Below, piece by piece: positions 25,280 to 34,310 of a stretch of DNA of 64,000 nt. A model generated the notes under the pieces. It made no database searches. It was not told where the DNA came from and worked only from the letters and a program-made list of their open reading frames with translations. The stretch's first letter is position 1. Each line of letters opens with the position of its first letter. The translations under genes were made by a program, and so were the position numbers. Source of the stretch: CAG-882 sp050874385 (GTDB lineage: Bacteria > Bacillota > Clostridia > Lachnospirales > Lachnospiraceae); the NCBI GenBank assembly GCA_050874385.1, contig JBNMKO010000006.1, positions 1-64,000 of the forward strand, in the 5' to 3' direction.

Positions 25280-25633
25280 ATGAATGAATGGATTATAACC
25301 ACGGCAATCACATTAGGGATTGGAGTGATTACATATTTCCTGAAACGCACCATGAGTCAGGTGGATAAGCATGGGGAAGAAATCAGGAGAATAGATGGTG
25401 AGAGGGTTACTAAGGCAGATCTGAAAGAAAGTACCGAGGAATTAAAAAAGGATATCCGCCAGATCAGAGAAGACTATACACCGAAAAGTGTACATGAAAA
25501 AGCTTTTGAAGAGTGCAGGGATGATATTAAGCTGATTAAAGCAGAGTATCTGACGAAGGATGATTTTATCCGGGAAATGAACAAGATGGACAGAAAACTG
25601 GATCAGATGTTGGAGCTTATGCTGAAGAAATAG
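25280..25633 (+). CDS. Membrane-anchored coiled-coil protein (DUF2730-like)
   Basis: 117 residues: an N-terminal hydrophobic segment (about 3-22), then a long charged coiled coil. The size, topology and place just before DUF3486 and terminase match the DUF2730 proteins of Mu-like phages. The longer upstream-extended frame runs through the terminator and is discarded. An AGAGG-type site precedes the ATG at 25280. Confidence 0.7.
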   Translation: MNEWIITTAITLGIGVITYFLKRTMSQVDKHGEEIRRIDGERVTKADLKESTEELKKDIRQIREDYTPKSVHEKAFEECRDDIKLIKAEYLTKDDFIREMNKMDRKLDQMLELMLKK

Positions 25634-25646
25634 GGAGGTTTGGAAA

Positions 25647-25985
25647 ATGAGCAGAGAAACAGAAAAGAGACAGCTCAGAGCTGGCAATTTTATGATGAAC
25701 AATGGCAGGGTGTTGTCGACCATCAACCTGCTCCGGGAAAAATACAATGCGCTCCGCAGCGTGGAAAAAGCAGTCAGCTATGAAGGAATTGAGAAGCAGG
25801 AATTCGTTGACAGCGTTAATTTCCTCGCAGAAGAGGGATATATCCATTTGAGAGATATCAAGACTCATGAAGACGCATCCCTTGCGGATTGCGATTATCA
25901 GACGCTGGAAGCCAAAGTCACTGGCAAAGGCATCCGGCTCCTTGGCGGTGGAATCTCTGATAATATGGTTGACCTTGGCGATTGA
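25647..25985 (+). CDS. Winged-helix-like packaging-region protein
   Basis: 112 residues with an N-terminal basic segment and a probable winged helix (residues 40-100: EKQEFVDSVNFLAEEGYIHL, then a beta turn and VTGKGIRLL). Such genes occur between DUF2730 and DUF3486 genes in Mu-like phages (Mu gp26 position). The exact role is unknown. Confidence 0.65.
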   Translation: MSRETEKRQLRAGNFMMNNGRVLSTINLLREKYNALRSVEKAVSYEGIEKQEFVDSVNFLAEEGYIHLRDIKTHEDASLADCDYQTLEAKVTGKGIRLLGGGISDNMVDLGD

Positions 25986-26548
25986 TGATGGAGCAGAAGG
26001 ATAGAAGACGCAGCACCGGCAAGGTGGACAGATTACCGCCAGAATTAAAGGACACCGTGGAGCAGATGCTCCTGACGGGCTGCACGTATAAAGAAATCGT
26101 TGCATTCCTGAAAGAGAATGGCGAGGAAATGTCTCAGATGGCGATTTGTACTTATGCGAAGAAGTATCTTGCCACTGTTGAGATGATTACCGTGGCGCAG
26201 AGCAATTTCTCTATGCTGATGGATGAAATGAACCGGTACCCGGATCTGGACACTTCGGAGGCTCTTATCAGATTGGCAAGCCACCATGTATTGAATGCCC
26301 TTACCAATGTGGATGAGGAGCAGATGAAGGAAGTTCCGATTGATAAGTTAATCAGAGAGACCAACGGTCTCATCCGAGCAGCAGCTCATAAGAAACGAAT
26401 TGATGTACAGAACCGGGAAAATTACGAAGCCGGACTGGAAGCGGTCAAGAGCCTTGTATTTGAGGCTATGGCGAAAGAGAATCCGGAACTGTACAGACAG
26501 GTTAGTGCATACCTGAACAAAAAGAAAAACGAAGGACTGGAGGGATAA
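25985..26548 (+). CDS. DUF3486 family protein, putative small terminase subunit
   Basis: About 187 residues. The RRSTGKVDRLPPELKDTVEQ opening (about residues 7-26) and a HTH-like stretch (TYKEIVAFLKENG) are the DUF3486/Mu gp27 signature. This family is considered the small terminase, which recognises DNA for packaging. The start overlaps the previous stop; TTG at 25982 and ATG at 25985 or 25988 are all possible. Confidence 0.85.
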   Translation: MMEQKDRRRSTGKVDRLPPELKDTVEQMLLTGCTYKEIVAFLKENGEEMSQMAICTYAKKYLATVEMITVAQSNFSMLMDEMNRYPDLDTSEALIRLASHHVLNALTNVDEEQMKEVPIDKLIRETNGLIRAAAHKKRIDVQNRENYEAGLEAVKSLVFEAMAKENPELYRQVSAYLNKKKNEGLEG

Positions 26549-26553
26549 AAGCG

Positions 26554-27120
26554 ATGTGGTATGTGATTCAGGTTATAACCGGCAAGGAAGACGATATCGC
26601 CGGAAAACTGAAAGAGCAGGGCATCAGAGCTCTTGTTCCGAAGGAAAATCGTCTGATACGCACCGGAGGCTCATGGACGCAGCGTGAGTACATTTTATTT
26701 ACCGGGTATGTGTTCCTGAACATGGAATACAATGCGGAGAACTATTACAGGGTAAAGGGTATTCCGGGAGTGGTTAAATTCCTCGGTGACAGCAGAAGCC
26801 CTTCAAAGCTTTCCTATCTGGAAGCTGAGTGGATTACCTTGCTGACCGGTGTCAATAACACACCGATTGAACCGACAACGGTTAAGGTACAGAGTGATGG
26901 TTCGGTTAAGGTTGTGAAAGGTGTTCTTGAAAAACTTGAAAACCGTGTTGTTAAGTATGACAAGCGGAACCGCAAGGCAACATTTGAGATTACCATTTGC
27001 AACGAGAAAAAAGAAGTCCAGCTGAGTATTGTGCTGGAGGATGATGAAATTAAAGCTGCAGAAGCTGGAGAGGATGGTCAGCCGGGTGCAGCGCAAGCGG
27101 TTTTGAAAGAAGCTACCTGA
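26554..27120 (+). CDS. LoaP/NusG-type transcription antiterminator
   Basis: 188 residues. The first 105 form a NusG N-terminal domain (MWYVIQVITGKEDDI opening; FTGYVFLNM near 50; GIPGVVKFLGD near 69). A KOW-like segment follows near 120-165 (VKVVKGVLEKLENRVV). The opening MWYVIQ.TGKE is the mark of LoaP, the specialised NusG paralogue that allows polymerase to read through terminators of long operons. It is not the housekeeping NusG, given its location inside the packaging cluster. Inferred role: antitermination of the late operon that starts just downstream. Confidence 0.88.
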   Translation: MWYVIQVITGKEDDIAGKLKEQGIRALVPKENRLIRTGGSWTQREYILFTGYVFLNMEYNAENYYRVKGIPGVVKFLGDSRSPSKLSYLEAEWITLLTGVNNTPIEPTTVKVQSDGSVKVVKGVLEKLENRVVKYDKRNRKATFEITICNEKKEVQLSIVLEDDEIKAAEAGEDGQPGAAQAVLKEAT

Positions 27121-27178
27121 TAGTACACGGTTGATTCGTCCCGGTGCTGGATGCTGGCGGACATATCGAAGAGGAACT

Positions 27179-27259
27179 GAGCAGAAAAAAAGACACTGGT
27201 TGGGTGGCGAAGCCTACCCATTCAGCCTTTAATCAGCCGGTTCCTTTTTCTGTTGGCTC
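27179..27259 (+). ncRNA. Structured RNA between the LoaP gene and the late operon
   Basis: Nested pairing: GAGC (27179-27182) with GCTC (27256-27259); AGAAAAA (27183-27189) with TTTTTCT (27245-27251); ACTGG (27195-27199) with CCGGT (27237-27241); and an inner hairpin TGGGTGGC-GAA-GCC.ACCCA (27201-27220). A stable leader is expected for the terminase-to-tail operon. LoaP proteins act through an RNA element, so this is a candidate target. Confidence 0.5.
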
Positions 27260-27399
27260 AAATTACCGTTTAAAAATAGGTTAAACCACTTTAAAAGCGT
27301 TTGAATGATTGAAGTGGGGGAAATTATCACTGAAAAGCAAAAAAGCGAATATGGGGCAAATACGCGCCCTAAATTTTTATGGAAAGGCAGGTGGTGGAT

Positions 27400-29157
27400 A
27401 TGCGAGCTGGCAAAAAGGAGAGTATAAGCGTTCTGATCGGAGCGATGGCAGAGGCTGAGAGCAAAACTTTCTACGATGACACCGAGATAGTTACAAGCGA
27501 TTTAAAAAGCCTTTTAAATACCTTTTTGAAAAAAGACCAATCCCCGGCACGAGTACAGATTTTAAAAGATTATGAAGCCGGAGCACCGCTTACCGGAAAG
27601 GGAGGTATCCGTCAGAGGCTGGGTGCCATTGATATGGAGTTCTTCGGTAGGGCATACTTCCCACATTATTTTTCCAGACCATCCCCGGAGTTCCACCGTG
27701 AACTGGACAACATTTGGCAGCAAGGGGTTTTAAAAGGGGAATATCCAATCACACCGGCAAAGGTAAAACAGATCAGCCGGATGAACGGAACCAAGCGAGT
27801 GGTTGCAGCTCCCCGTGGACACGCGAAATCAACAAGCCTTACTTTCAAAGGCAGCATTCATGCCATAGTTTATGAATACAAACATTATCCGATTATCATA
27901 TCCGACAGTTCGGAGCAGGCTGAAGGATTTCTGGACAATATCAGGGTGGAGTTTGAAGAGAACGAAGCACTGAGAGAGGACTTTGGAAATCTGGTCGGAA
28001 AAGTATGGAGAAGCAATGTGCTGATTACCAGCACCAACATCAAGATTGAGGCGATCGGCTCCGGAAAGAAGATCCGAGGCAGAAAACACAGAAACTGGAG
28101 ACCAGACCTTTTGGTTCTGGATGATATTGAAAATGATGAGAATGTCCGGACACCGGAGCAGAGAAAGAAACTTGAAAGCTGGTTTTTAAAAGCTGTTTCA
28201 AAAGCCGGTGATGATTACACGGACATTATTTATATTGGAACATTACTGCATTATGACAGCCTTCTTGCAAAAACCCTGAATAATCCAGGTTATAAAGCCA
28301 TCAAGTACAAGGCGGTCATTTCTTTTTCCAATGAAGAGGATCTCTGGAAGGAATGGGAGGAAATCTATACAGACCTTTCAAATGAGAACCACGAAGCCGA
28401 TGCAAAAGAGTTTTTTGAAAGGAACCGGGAAAAGATGCTGGAAGGCACGGAGGTTCTGTGGGAGGAAAAGCTGTCCTATTATGACCTGATGGTTATGAGG
28501 CTGACAGAAGGCGAAGCATCCTTCAATTCCGAGGAACAGAACGAGCCTATCAATCCGGAAGACTGTATCTTCAATCCTGAATGGTTTGAATATTACAATG
28601 AGGCGGAAATCGACTTCAAGAACCGGGACTTCCTTTTCTTTGGTTTTGTCGATCCTTCACTTGGAAAGACCAAGAAGAGCGACTTCTCTGCAATTATTAC
28701 ACTGGCGAAGCACAGAGTATCCGGATATATGTATGTCATGGATGCGGATATTGAGCGCAGACATCCGGATAAAATCATCGGTGACATTCTGGAGAAGGAG
28801 AAAATGCTACGCAGGGATTATGGCAGGGGCTATAAGAAGTTTGGAGCTGAGACGGTGCAGTTCCAGTGGTTCCTGAAGGAAGAGCTGGCAAAGGCATCCG
28901 CGAAGGCTGGCTTGTACCTTCCGATTGAGGAAGTACCGCAGACCAGTGATAAGACAATGCGTATACAGACGATGCAACCGGATGTGAAGAACCATTACAT
29001 CAAGTTCAATAAAAGGCACAAGAGACTGCTGGAGCAGATGGAGCACTTCCCGATGGGAGCGCACGATGATGGTGTGGACGCTCTGGAAGGCTGCAGGACG
29101 ATTGCTAAAAAGACGAAGCGGTTCCGGGTGCTGGATAAAGGGAAATTAGGATTATAG
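27400..29157 (+). CDS. Phage terminase large subunit
   Basis: ATP-driven packaging motor and nuclease, 585 residues. ATPase: Walker A APRGHAKST (about 137-145) and Walker B LLVLDDIE (about 237-244). C-terminal RNase H-like nuclease: FVDPSLG (about 417-423) and GAHDDGVDALEG near the end. The start at 27400 is chosen because AGGTGG lies 6 bases before it; the ATG at 27379 overlaps that site. It opens the head operon. Confidence 0.94.
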   Translation: MRAGKKESISVLIGAMAEAESKTFYDDTEIVTSDLKSLLNTFLKKDQSPARVQILKDYEAGAPLTGKGGIRQRLGAIDMEFFGRAYFPHYFSRPSPEFHRELDNIWQQGVLKGEYPITPAKVKQISRMNGTKRVVAAPRGHAKSTSLTFKGSIHAIVYEYKHYPIIISDSSEQAEGFLDNIRVEFEENEALREDFGNLVGKVWRSNVLITSTNIKIEAIGSGKKIRGRKHRNWRPDLLVLDDIENDENVRTPEQRKKLESWFLKAVSKAGDDYTDIIYIGTLLHYDSLLAKTLNNPGYKAIKYKAVISFSNEEDLWKEWEEIYTDLSNENHEADAKEFFERNREKMLEGTEVLWEEKLSYYDLMVMRLTEGEASFNSEEQNEPINPEDCIFNPEWFEYYNEAEIDFKNRDFLFFGFVDPSLGKTKKSDFSAIITLAKHRVSGYMYVMDADIERRHPDKIIGDILEKEKMLRRDYGRGYKKFGAETVQFQWFLKEELAKASAKAGLYLPIEEVPQTSDKTMRIQTMQPDVKNHYIKFNKRHKRLLEQMEHFPMGAHDDGVDALEGCRTIAKKTKRFRVLDKGKLGL

Positions 29158-29169
29158 GAGGTAACGGTC

Positions 29170-30546
29170 ATGCCGGTTATTTATATGGACAGGGCTTCTA
29201 TTGAAAGCCTGACAGAAAAAGATATCCGGGAGATCATCGATGAGAACAGCACGGATTTAAAATACGGAATGCTGCATGATTACTATGTGGGCAAGCATAG
29301 AATCCTTGGCGAAAGCAAAAAGGACAGCACAGCTCCGAACAACCGTCTGGTCAACAATATGGCAAAGTATATCACGGACACCGCAACCGGGTACTTCGTT
29401 GGTGAGCCGATTGTCTATGATTCCCAGAATGATGAGTACCTGCAGACGGTGCAGGACATTTTTGATTATAACGATGAGCAGGATCATAACATGGAGTTGG
29501 CGAAGCAGTGCAGCATCTGCGGAAGCTGCTTTGAAATGCTCTATCTGGATGAGGATGCCAAGATAAGGCTTGCGAGGGTTCCAGCTGAAAACGGAATTAT
29601 GATCTGCGAGACAGACAGTGGTTTCTCCACTCCGATGGCATTTATCAGAACTATCATTTCAAAGGATAAGGACGATAACATCGTGAGGAAGGTTGAATTC
29701 TGGAATTCTAAGCTGGTAATGCACTTCCGGTCAGTGAATGGTGGATACCTGAATCTGATTGCGGTGGAGGAACACTACTGGCAGGATGTTCCCTTTGTAG
29801 AATACATCAACAACGAGGAACGGATCGGGGACTTTGAAGGTGTCATAACAGAGATTGATGCCTATAACAAGGTGCAGAGCAATACTGCGAATTACTTCCA
29901 GTACAATGATGATGCCATTTTGAAGGTTTTGAAACTTGGGGATGTCAGCAGTCAGGATATTGCGGACATGAAGGAAAAAGGAGCTATCATTCTGGAGGAT
30001 GGGGGAGATGTAGACTGGCTCCTGAAGACGATTGATGACACTGCGCTGGAAAATTATAAGAACCGGCTCCGCGAGGATATTCACACCGGAGCCAATGTGC
30101 CACATATGTGTGATGAGTCTTTTGGAGGAAATCTATCAGGAGTGGCTATATCCTATAAACTATGGGGATTGGAGCAGATATGTTCGATTAAAGAACGGAA
30201 GTTCAAGAAAGGACTGCAGCGCAGGATTGAGCTGATCACAAATATCCTGAATATCATGGGACACAACTATGATTACAGAGATATTGTTCCAAAATTCCGC
30301 AGGAATCGCCCTCAGAATGATATGGAAACAGCACAGATTGTCACGATGCTGGCAAATGACCTTTCAAGGGAGACCAGACTGCAGCTGATGCCGGGTGTCG
30401 AAAATGTCCAGGATGAGCTGAGGAAGCTGGAGGAAGAAAAGAACAAGGAGCAGGAAGACTTCGGAGTATATCAAAATTTTACAAAGGCTTTTCAGGGCGC
30501 AGCTGACAGAACGGAGGCGGTAACGGATGAGCCAGAAGGAACGTAA
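29170..30546 (+). CDS. SPP1-type portal protein
   Basis: 458 residues; makes the dodecameric portal of the procapsid. Recognised by the N-terminal LKYGMLHDYYVGKHRIL region, the NMAKYITDTATGYFVGEPI motif (residues 60-78), and the C-terminal helical part ending in an acidic tail. This is the SPP1 gp6-like family rather than the DUF935 portal of Mu, so the head module comes from a siphophage-like source. Confidence 0.93.
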   Translation: MPVIYMDRASIESLTEKDIREIIDENSTDLKYGMLHDYYVGKHRILGESKKDSTAPNNRLVNNMAKYITDTATGYFVGEPIVYDSQNDEYLQTVQDIFDYNDEQDHNMELAKQCSICGSCFEMLYLDEDAKIRLARVPAENGIMICETDSGFSTPMAFIRTIISKDKDDNIVRKVEFWNSKLVMHFRSVNGGYLNLIAVEEHYWQDVPFVEYINNEERIGDFEGVITEIDAYNKVQSNTANYFQYNDDAILKVLKLGDVSSQDIADMKEKGAIILEDGGDVDWLLKTIDDTALENYKNRLREDIHTGANVPHMCDESFGGNLSGVAISYKLWGLEQICSIKERKFKKGLQRRIELITNILNIMGHNYDYRDIVPKFRRNRPQNDMETAQIVTMLANDLSRETRLQLMPGVENVQDELRKLEEEKNKEQEDFGVYQNFTKAFQGAADRTEAVTDEPEGT

Positions 30547-31975
30547 CGAGTGGATTGAGCGAGCCAAGCAGAGGGTTCTCAATAATGCTGAGATTACAGA
30601 CCAATCCGTAAAAGAGATAATGTTTCTCTTTGATGAAGCAGCGTGGACGCTTGAAACAGAAATCAATGCCATGTTTCAAAAGTATGCCACGGAGAATGGG
30701 CTGACCAATGCAGAGGCTTCTAAGCTACTGACCGGGAGTGAGTACAGTCGGTGGAGAAAAGGGATTGATGAATACCTGAAGGATGCAGAAGGAGATTCCA
30801 AGACGCTTCTTGAGCTGAATACATTGGCTGCCAAGTCACGGATCAGCAGAAAAGAGCAGATGCTCGCAACCGTCTACCAGACTATGATAACGCTTTCCAA
30901 GGATACGGAAACGAAGCTGACGGATTTGCTGGGTGATATGTTCAAGACCAATTATTACCGGGGCTGCTATGATGTGCAGAGTATCCTTGGTGTTGGTTTC
31001 AATGTTTCCAAAGTGGATGTGAAGATGCTCCAAAGGATACTGAAGCATCCGTGGTCTGGAAAGAATTACTCACAAGCACTGTGGGAAAATACTGATAAAC
31101 TTGCCACTCTTGCCAAGAGAGAGCTGACGATGGGTTTTATGATGGGTTCCAGCGTACAGAAGATGGCAAAGGAAATCAATGATGTCATGGGCAAGGGACG
31201 ATATGCTGCAGAAAGGCTTGTCCGGACGGAGAGCAGCTACTTCTCTAATCAGGGGGAACTTGCTTCTTATCGGGAAATGGGAATTCAGGAGTATACTTTT
31301 CTTGGAGGAGGTTGCGAAATATGTATGGAATTGAACGGACAATCTTTTCCACTGGATGAGGCAGAACCGGGACTGAATCTTCCACCGATACATCCGAATT
31401 GTAAATGCACCATCAAGGCGAAAGCCAAGAGGGATTTATTTAAAGACCGGGAGGGAGTCAATCCGCTGAGTGACAATGTGAAGTTTGAGGAGTGGAAGAA
31501 AAAATATGTTGACACTCCGCCTCCAGAACCTATAATGATACTATCAGATAATGAGAAACATGCAATAAACAGCTACATCAGCAGCGAGGCATATACATGG
31601 AATGATAAGCTGAGAAGAGGAGTTAAGCTCACAAGAGGAGAAAAGGAACAGATTGAGAGTTTGGATTCAGCCCTTCAGAAGATGCCAACCTATCAGGGAG
31701 TCTTATATCGATCCGTTTCAGATTTTGGCATACCTGATGTGCAGGAGTTTATTGCAGGACATAAGCCCGGTATGGAAATTAGTTTTCCTGAATTTCTTTC
31801 AAGTTCCACTGAGGTATATGATGACAGCTTCCCGATTCAGTATGTTATTACATCAAAGACCGGGCGAGATATACGGAAGTTCAACTCTCAGGAAAAAGAG
31901 ATTTTATTTGAGAGAGATTCGATGTTCTACATATCCAAGGTGGTTGATAACGTAATTTACATGGAGGAAATATAA
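30527..31975 (+). CDS. Minor head protein fused to an ADP-ribosyltransferase domain
   Basis: 482 residues in two parts. Residues about 1-310 are an SPP1 gp7/Mu gpF-type minor head protein, ending in the zinc-like motif CEIC (263-266) ... PPIHPNCKC (286-294). Residues about 340-482 match the bacterial-toxin ADP-ribosyltransferase fold: R395 in LYRS, the S-T-S strand FLSSST (423-428), and the ExE motif in QEKEILFE (E456, E458). Such a domain could enter the cell with the DNA and modify host proteins. It overlaps the portal gene by 20 bases. Confidence 0.88.
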   Translation: MSQKERNEWIERAKQRVLNNAEITDQSVKEIMFLFDEAAWTLETEINAMFQKYATENGLTNAEASKLLTGSEYSRWRKGIDEYLKDAEGDSKTLLELNTLAAKSRISRKEQMLATVYQTMITLSKDTETKLTDLLGDMFKTNYYRGCYDVQSILGVGFNVSKVDVKMLQRILKHPWSGKNYSQALWENTDKLATLAKRELTMGFMMGSSVQKMAKEINDVMGKGRYAAERLVRTESSYFSNQGELASYREMGIQEYTFLGGGCEICMELNGQSFPLDEAEPGLNLPPIHPNCKCTIKAKAKRDLFKDREGVNPLSDNVKFEEWKKKYVDTPPPEPIMILSDNEKHAINSYISSEAYTWNDKLRRGVKLTRGEKEQIESLDSALQKMPTYQGVLYRSVSDFGIPDVQEFIAGHKPGMEISFPEFLSSSTEVYDDSFPIQYVITSKTGRDIRKFNSQEKEILFERDSMFYISKVVDNVIYMEEI

Positions 31976-32172
31976 TGAGTAATCCATATTCAGACAAACG
32001 GTGGAGTGATGCACCGAAACCAGTTAATAGCGAATGTAATTCGTGTAAATATCATTACGGATTCGGAAAATGTGAGAAATATCCGGAGGGGATACCAAAG
32101 GAGAAATTAAAGCAGTCTTTTCCGGGTACCGGAAATTATAATAAAAAATATTGTGAACACAAGAGCAAATAA
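31975..32172 (+). CDS. Small cysteine-rich protein beside the ADP-ribosyltransferase
   Basis: 65 residues with CNSC near residue 21, a C about ten residues later and a C near the end: a small metal-binding or disulfide-linked fold with the pattern C..C....G...C..YP.GIP. It begins on the last base of the minor head gene, so it is tightly coupled to it. It could be a partner or immunity protein of the ADP-ribosyltransferase, which is inference. Function not recognised. Confidence 0.65.
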   Translation: MSNPYSDKRWSDAPKPVNSECNSCKYHYGFGKCEKYPEGIPKEKLKQSFPGTGNYNKKYCEHKSK

Positions 32173-32193
32173 GCACCCGGCTGGGTGCTTATT
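32171..32193 (+). terminator. Hairpin after the Cys-rich gene
   Basis: Perfect stem AAGCACCC-GGCT-GGGTGCTT (32171-32190) followed by an AT stretch. Intrinsic terminator in form. It lies inside the late operon, so it is a place where an antiterminator would matter. Confidence 0.65.
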
Positions 32194-32214
32194 TAATTGC
32201 AAAAATATGGACTC

Positions 32215-32250
32215 AAGCACCTTTTAAAAGCGTTTTAAAGGGTGCTTTTG
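32215..32250 (+). terminator. Second hairpin before the scaffold gene
   Basis: AAGCACC (32215-32221) with GGTGCTT (32241-32247), plus inner TTTTAAA/TTTAAA pairing, followed by TTG. Two hairpins in tandem lie between the minor head and scaffold genes, perhaps setting the ratio of their transcripts. Confidence 0.55.
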
Positions 32251-32283
32251 TTATACAAAAATTTAGACCAGGAGGTAAAAAAG

Positions 32284-32925
32284 ATGGATGGAACAACCAC
32301 CATGCAGGGTACTGAGCAGGAAGTTCAGACCACTGCAACAGAAACGCAGGGACAGCAGACAGCGGAAAGCACTCCGGAGAAAGTAAGTGCCCTCCAGAAG
32401 TTTATCAACGGACTTTTTGGCGGAGGCAAGGAGGCTGACGGTGCTGAACCTGAGAAAAAGGAAGACAAGGCTGCAACGGAAGGAACCGCAGAAGAGAAGT
32501 CTTTCACTCAGGCAGATGTAGATGCTGCCATCGAAGATGCGAAGCAGAAATGGATGGATGAAGCTGCGGAGGCAGAGCGTGTCAAGAAACTCACTCCGGA
32601 AGAAAAGGCGAAAGAGGAGCAGGAGAAAAAGGACTCCGAGATTGCCAGCTTAAGGAGCCAGCTCCTACAGAAGGAATTGAGAGAGAATGCAACCAAGGCA
32701 CTCGAAGCAGATGGTTTTCCGGTAGGACTTGCGGATGTGCTTGATTACTCCAGTAAGGAGCGTATGGAAGCAACTCTCGCGAATACCACAAAGGTATTCA
32801 AGGAAAGCCTTGCAGCGGCAATTCAGACCCGATTGAAGGGTAAGACACCGGAAGGACTCGGTGGAGCTGCTTCTGCAGAGAATCTGATCAGAGACCAGAT
32901 TGCAAAAAATATCAGAGGTTTATAA
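32284..32925 (+). CDS. Phage scaffolding protein (DUF4355-like)
   Basis: 213 residues, acidic, Glu/Ala/Lys-rich and largely helical, with a low-complexity N-terminus and a QADVDAAIEDAKQKW helix in the middle. A position just before the major capsid gene and this composition are typical of scaffolds that guide procapsid assembly. The start at 32284 follows AGGAGGT. Confidence 0.82.
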   Translation: MDGTTTMQGTEQEVQTTATETQGQQTAESTPEKVSALQKFINGLFGGGKEADGAEPEKKEDKAATEGTAEEKSFTQADVDAAIEDAKQKWMDEAAEAERVKKLTPEEKAKEEQEKKDSEIASLRSQLLQKELRENATKALEADGFPVGLADVLDYSSKERMEATLANTTKVFKESLAAAIQTRLKGKTPEGLGGAASAENLIRDQIAKNIRGL

Positions 32926-32939
32926 GGAGGAGAAAGTAA

Positions 32940-33866
32940 ATGAATACCATTGAAACCGCAACAATTATTCAGAGCGAATTAGACAAGGCTGCTGTGGAGC
33001 AGGCTACTTCCGGATGGATGGAAGTGAACGACAAGCTGGTTAAGTACACCGGAGGCGCAGAGGTTAAGATTCCGAGCCTTGATATGGACGGAATGGCTGA
33101 CTATGACCGCACCAATGGATTTGTGCAGGGCAGCGTGAATTTTGCGTATGAAACCCAGAAGATGACTCAGGACAGAGGGCGTTCTTTCAGCTTCGATGAG
33201 AACGATGTGGATGAAACCAACTTCGTATTGACTGCATCCACTGTCATGGGTGAGTTCCAGAGAACTAAAGTGGTTCCTGAGATTGATGCATACCGTTACA
33301 GTACCATTGCAACGAAGTGTATCAAAAAGGGCAGAGCCTCCGGAGGCTATACTGCTGAAGAAGCAACAATTCTCCAGAAGCTCTACTATGACATCGCAGC
33401 TGTTCAGGCAATTGTGGGACAGAACACACCACTTGTAATTACCATTGATTCCATGGTGGCAGCAATCTTAAGTATGTCTGAAAAACTCTCCAAGAAGCTG
33501 GATGTAACAGACTTCAAGCAGGGTGATGTAACGCTTAAGGTTCGCAGCTTGGACGGAATCCATCCTTTGATTCCGGTAAGCTCCGACAGAATGAAGACCG
33601 AGTATCTCTTCAAGGATGGTGTAACTTCCGGTCAGGAAGCCGGTGGTTTTGCGCCTACTGAAAACAGCAAGAGTATCAACTGGATTATCACTCCGAGAAA
33701 AGCACCTATCGCAGTGTCCAAGACGGACAAGATGAGAATTTTCGATCCTGAAACCAACCAGAAGGCAAGAGCATGGGCTATGGATTACCGCAAGTTCCAT
33801 GACATTTGGATTCCTGAGAAGAAGGTTGAACAGTGCTTTGTTAATGTGAAAGAAGCGTTAGTATAG
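32940..33866 (+). CDS. Major capsid protein
   Basis: 308 residues. Long extended N-terminal arm (TSGWMEVNDKLVKYTGGAEV), then FDENDVDETNF and a C-terminal segment ending in RKFHDIWI: the HK97-fold capsid type found with SPP1-like portals and DUF4355 scaffolds. No obvious N-terminal protease site. GGAGG precedes the ATG. Confidence 0.88.
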   Translation: MNTIETATIIQSELDKAAVEQATSGWMEVNDKLVKYTGGAEVKIPSLDMDGMADYDRTNGFVQGSVNFAYETQKMTQDRGRSFSFDENDVDETNFVLTASTVMGEFQRTKVVPEIDAYRYSTIATKCIKKGRASGGYTAEEATILQKLYYDIAAVQAIVGQNTPLVITIDSMVAAILSMSEKLSKKLDVTDFKQGDVTLKVRSLDGIHPLIPVSSDRMKTEYLFKDGVTSGQEAGGFAPTENSKSINWIITPRKAPIAVSKTDKMRIFDPETNQKARAWAMDYRKFHDIWIPEKKVEQCFVNVKEALV

Positions 33867-33881
33867 GGGAAGGAGTAAATC

Positions 33882-34298
33882 ATGAGCGAGATCGAATTAA
33901 AGAGAGATAATGTTGTGAAGCGCGTTGATTCCCAGGACAGAGCCAAGGCTTTGGAAGCCAAGGGCTTTGTCAGAACGGACGGAAAGAAAGCTCCTGAGTC
34001 CGGTGTTGATGTAGATAAGGTTGTAAGCGAGTTAAAAGAAAGACTTACTGAAGCCTCCAGAACTATGGAAAAGGCGGATGAAGTAAAAGGTAAGTTGGAA
34101 AATGAACTTGCGGAAACCAAGGAGAAGCTTCAGGCTGCAGAAGGCAAAGCAGAAGCAGCCGAGAATGAACTGGAATCCGTCAAGGCACAGCTTCAGGAAG
34201 CGGAAAAGAAAGTACAGACCTTGGAGACTGAGCTTGAAGGAACCAAGGAGCAGCTGGAAGCGGCTGTTAAGCAGAATAAGGCTGCTGGTAAAAAATAA
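33882..34298 (+). CDS. Coiled-coil protein next to the capsid gene
   Basis: 138 residues. The first 35 resemble a small domain (KRDNVVKRVDSQDRAKALEA) found in head proteins that sit after the capsid gene. Residues about 50-135 form an almost uninterrupted charged coiled coil. It may be a head decoration or a completion factor. Low-complexity sequence makes assignment uncertain. Confidence 0.65.
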   Translation: MSEIELKRDNVVKRVDSQDRAKALEAKGFVRTDGKKAPESGVDVDKVVSELKERLTEASRTMEKADEVKGKLENELAETKEKLQAAEGKAEAAENELESVKAQLQEAEKKVQTLETELEGTKEQLEAAVKQNKAAGKK

Positions 34299-34310
34299 GG
34301 AGGAGCTGCC

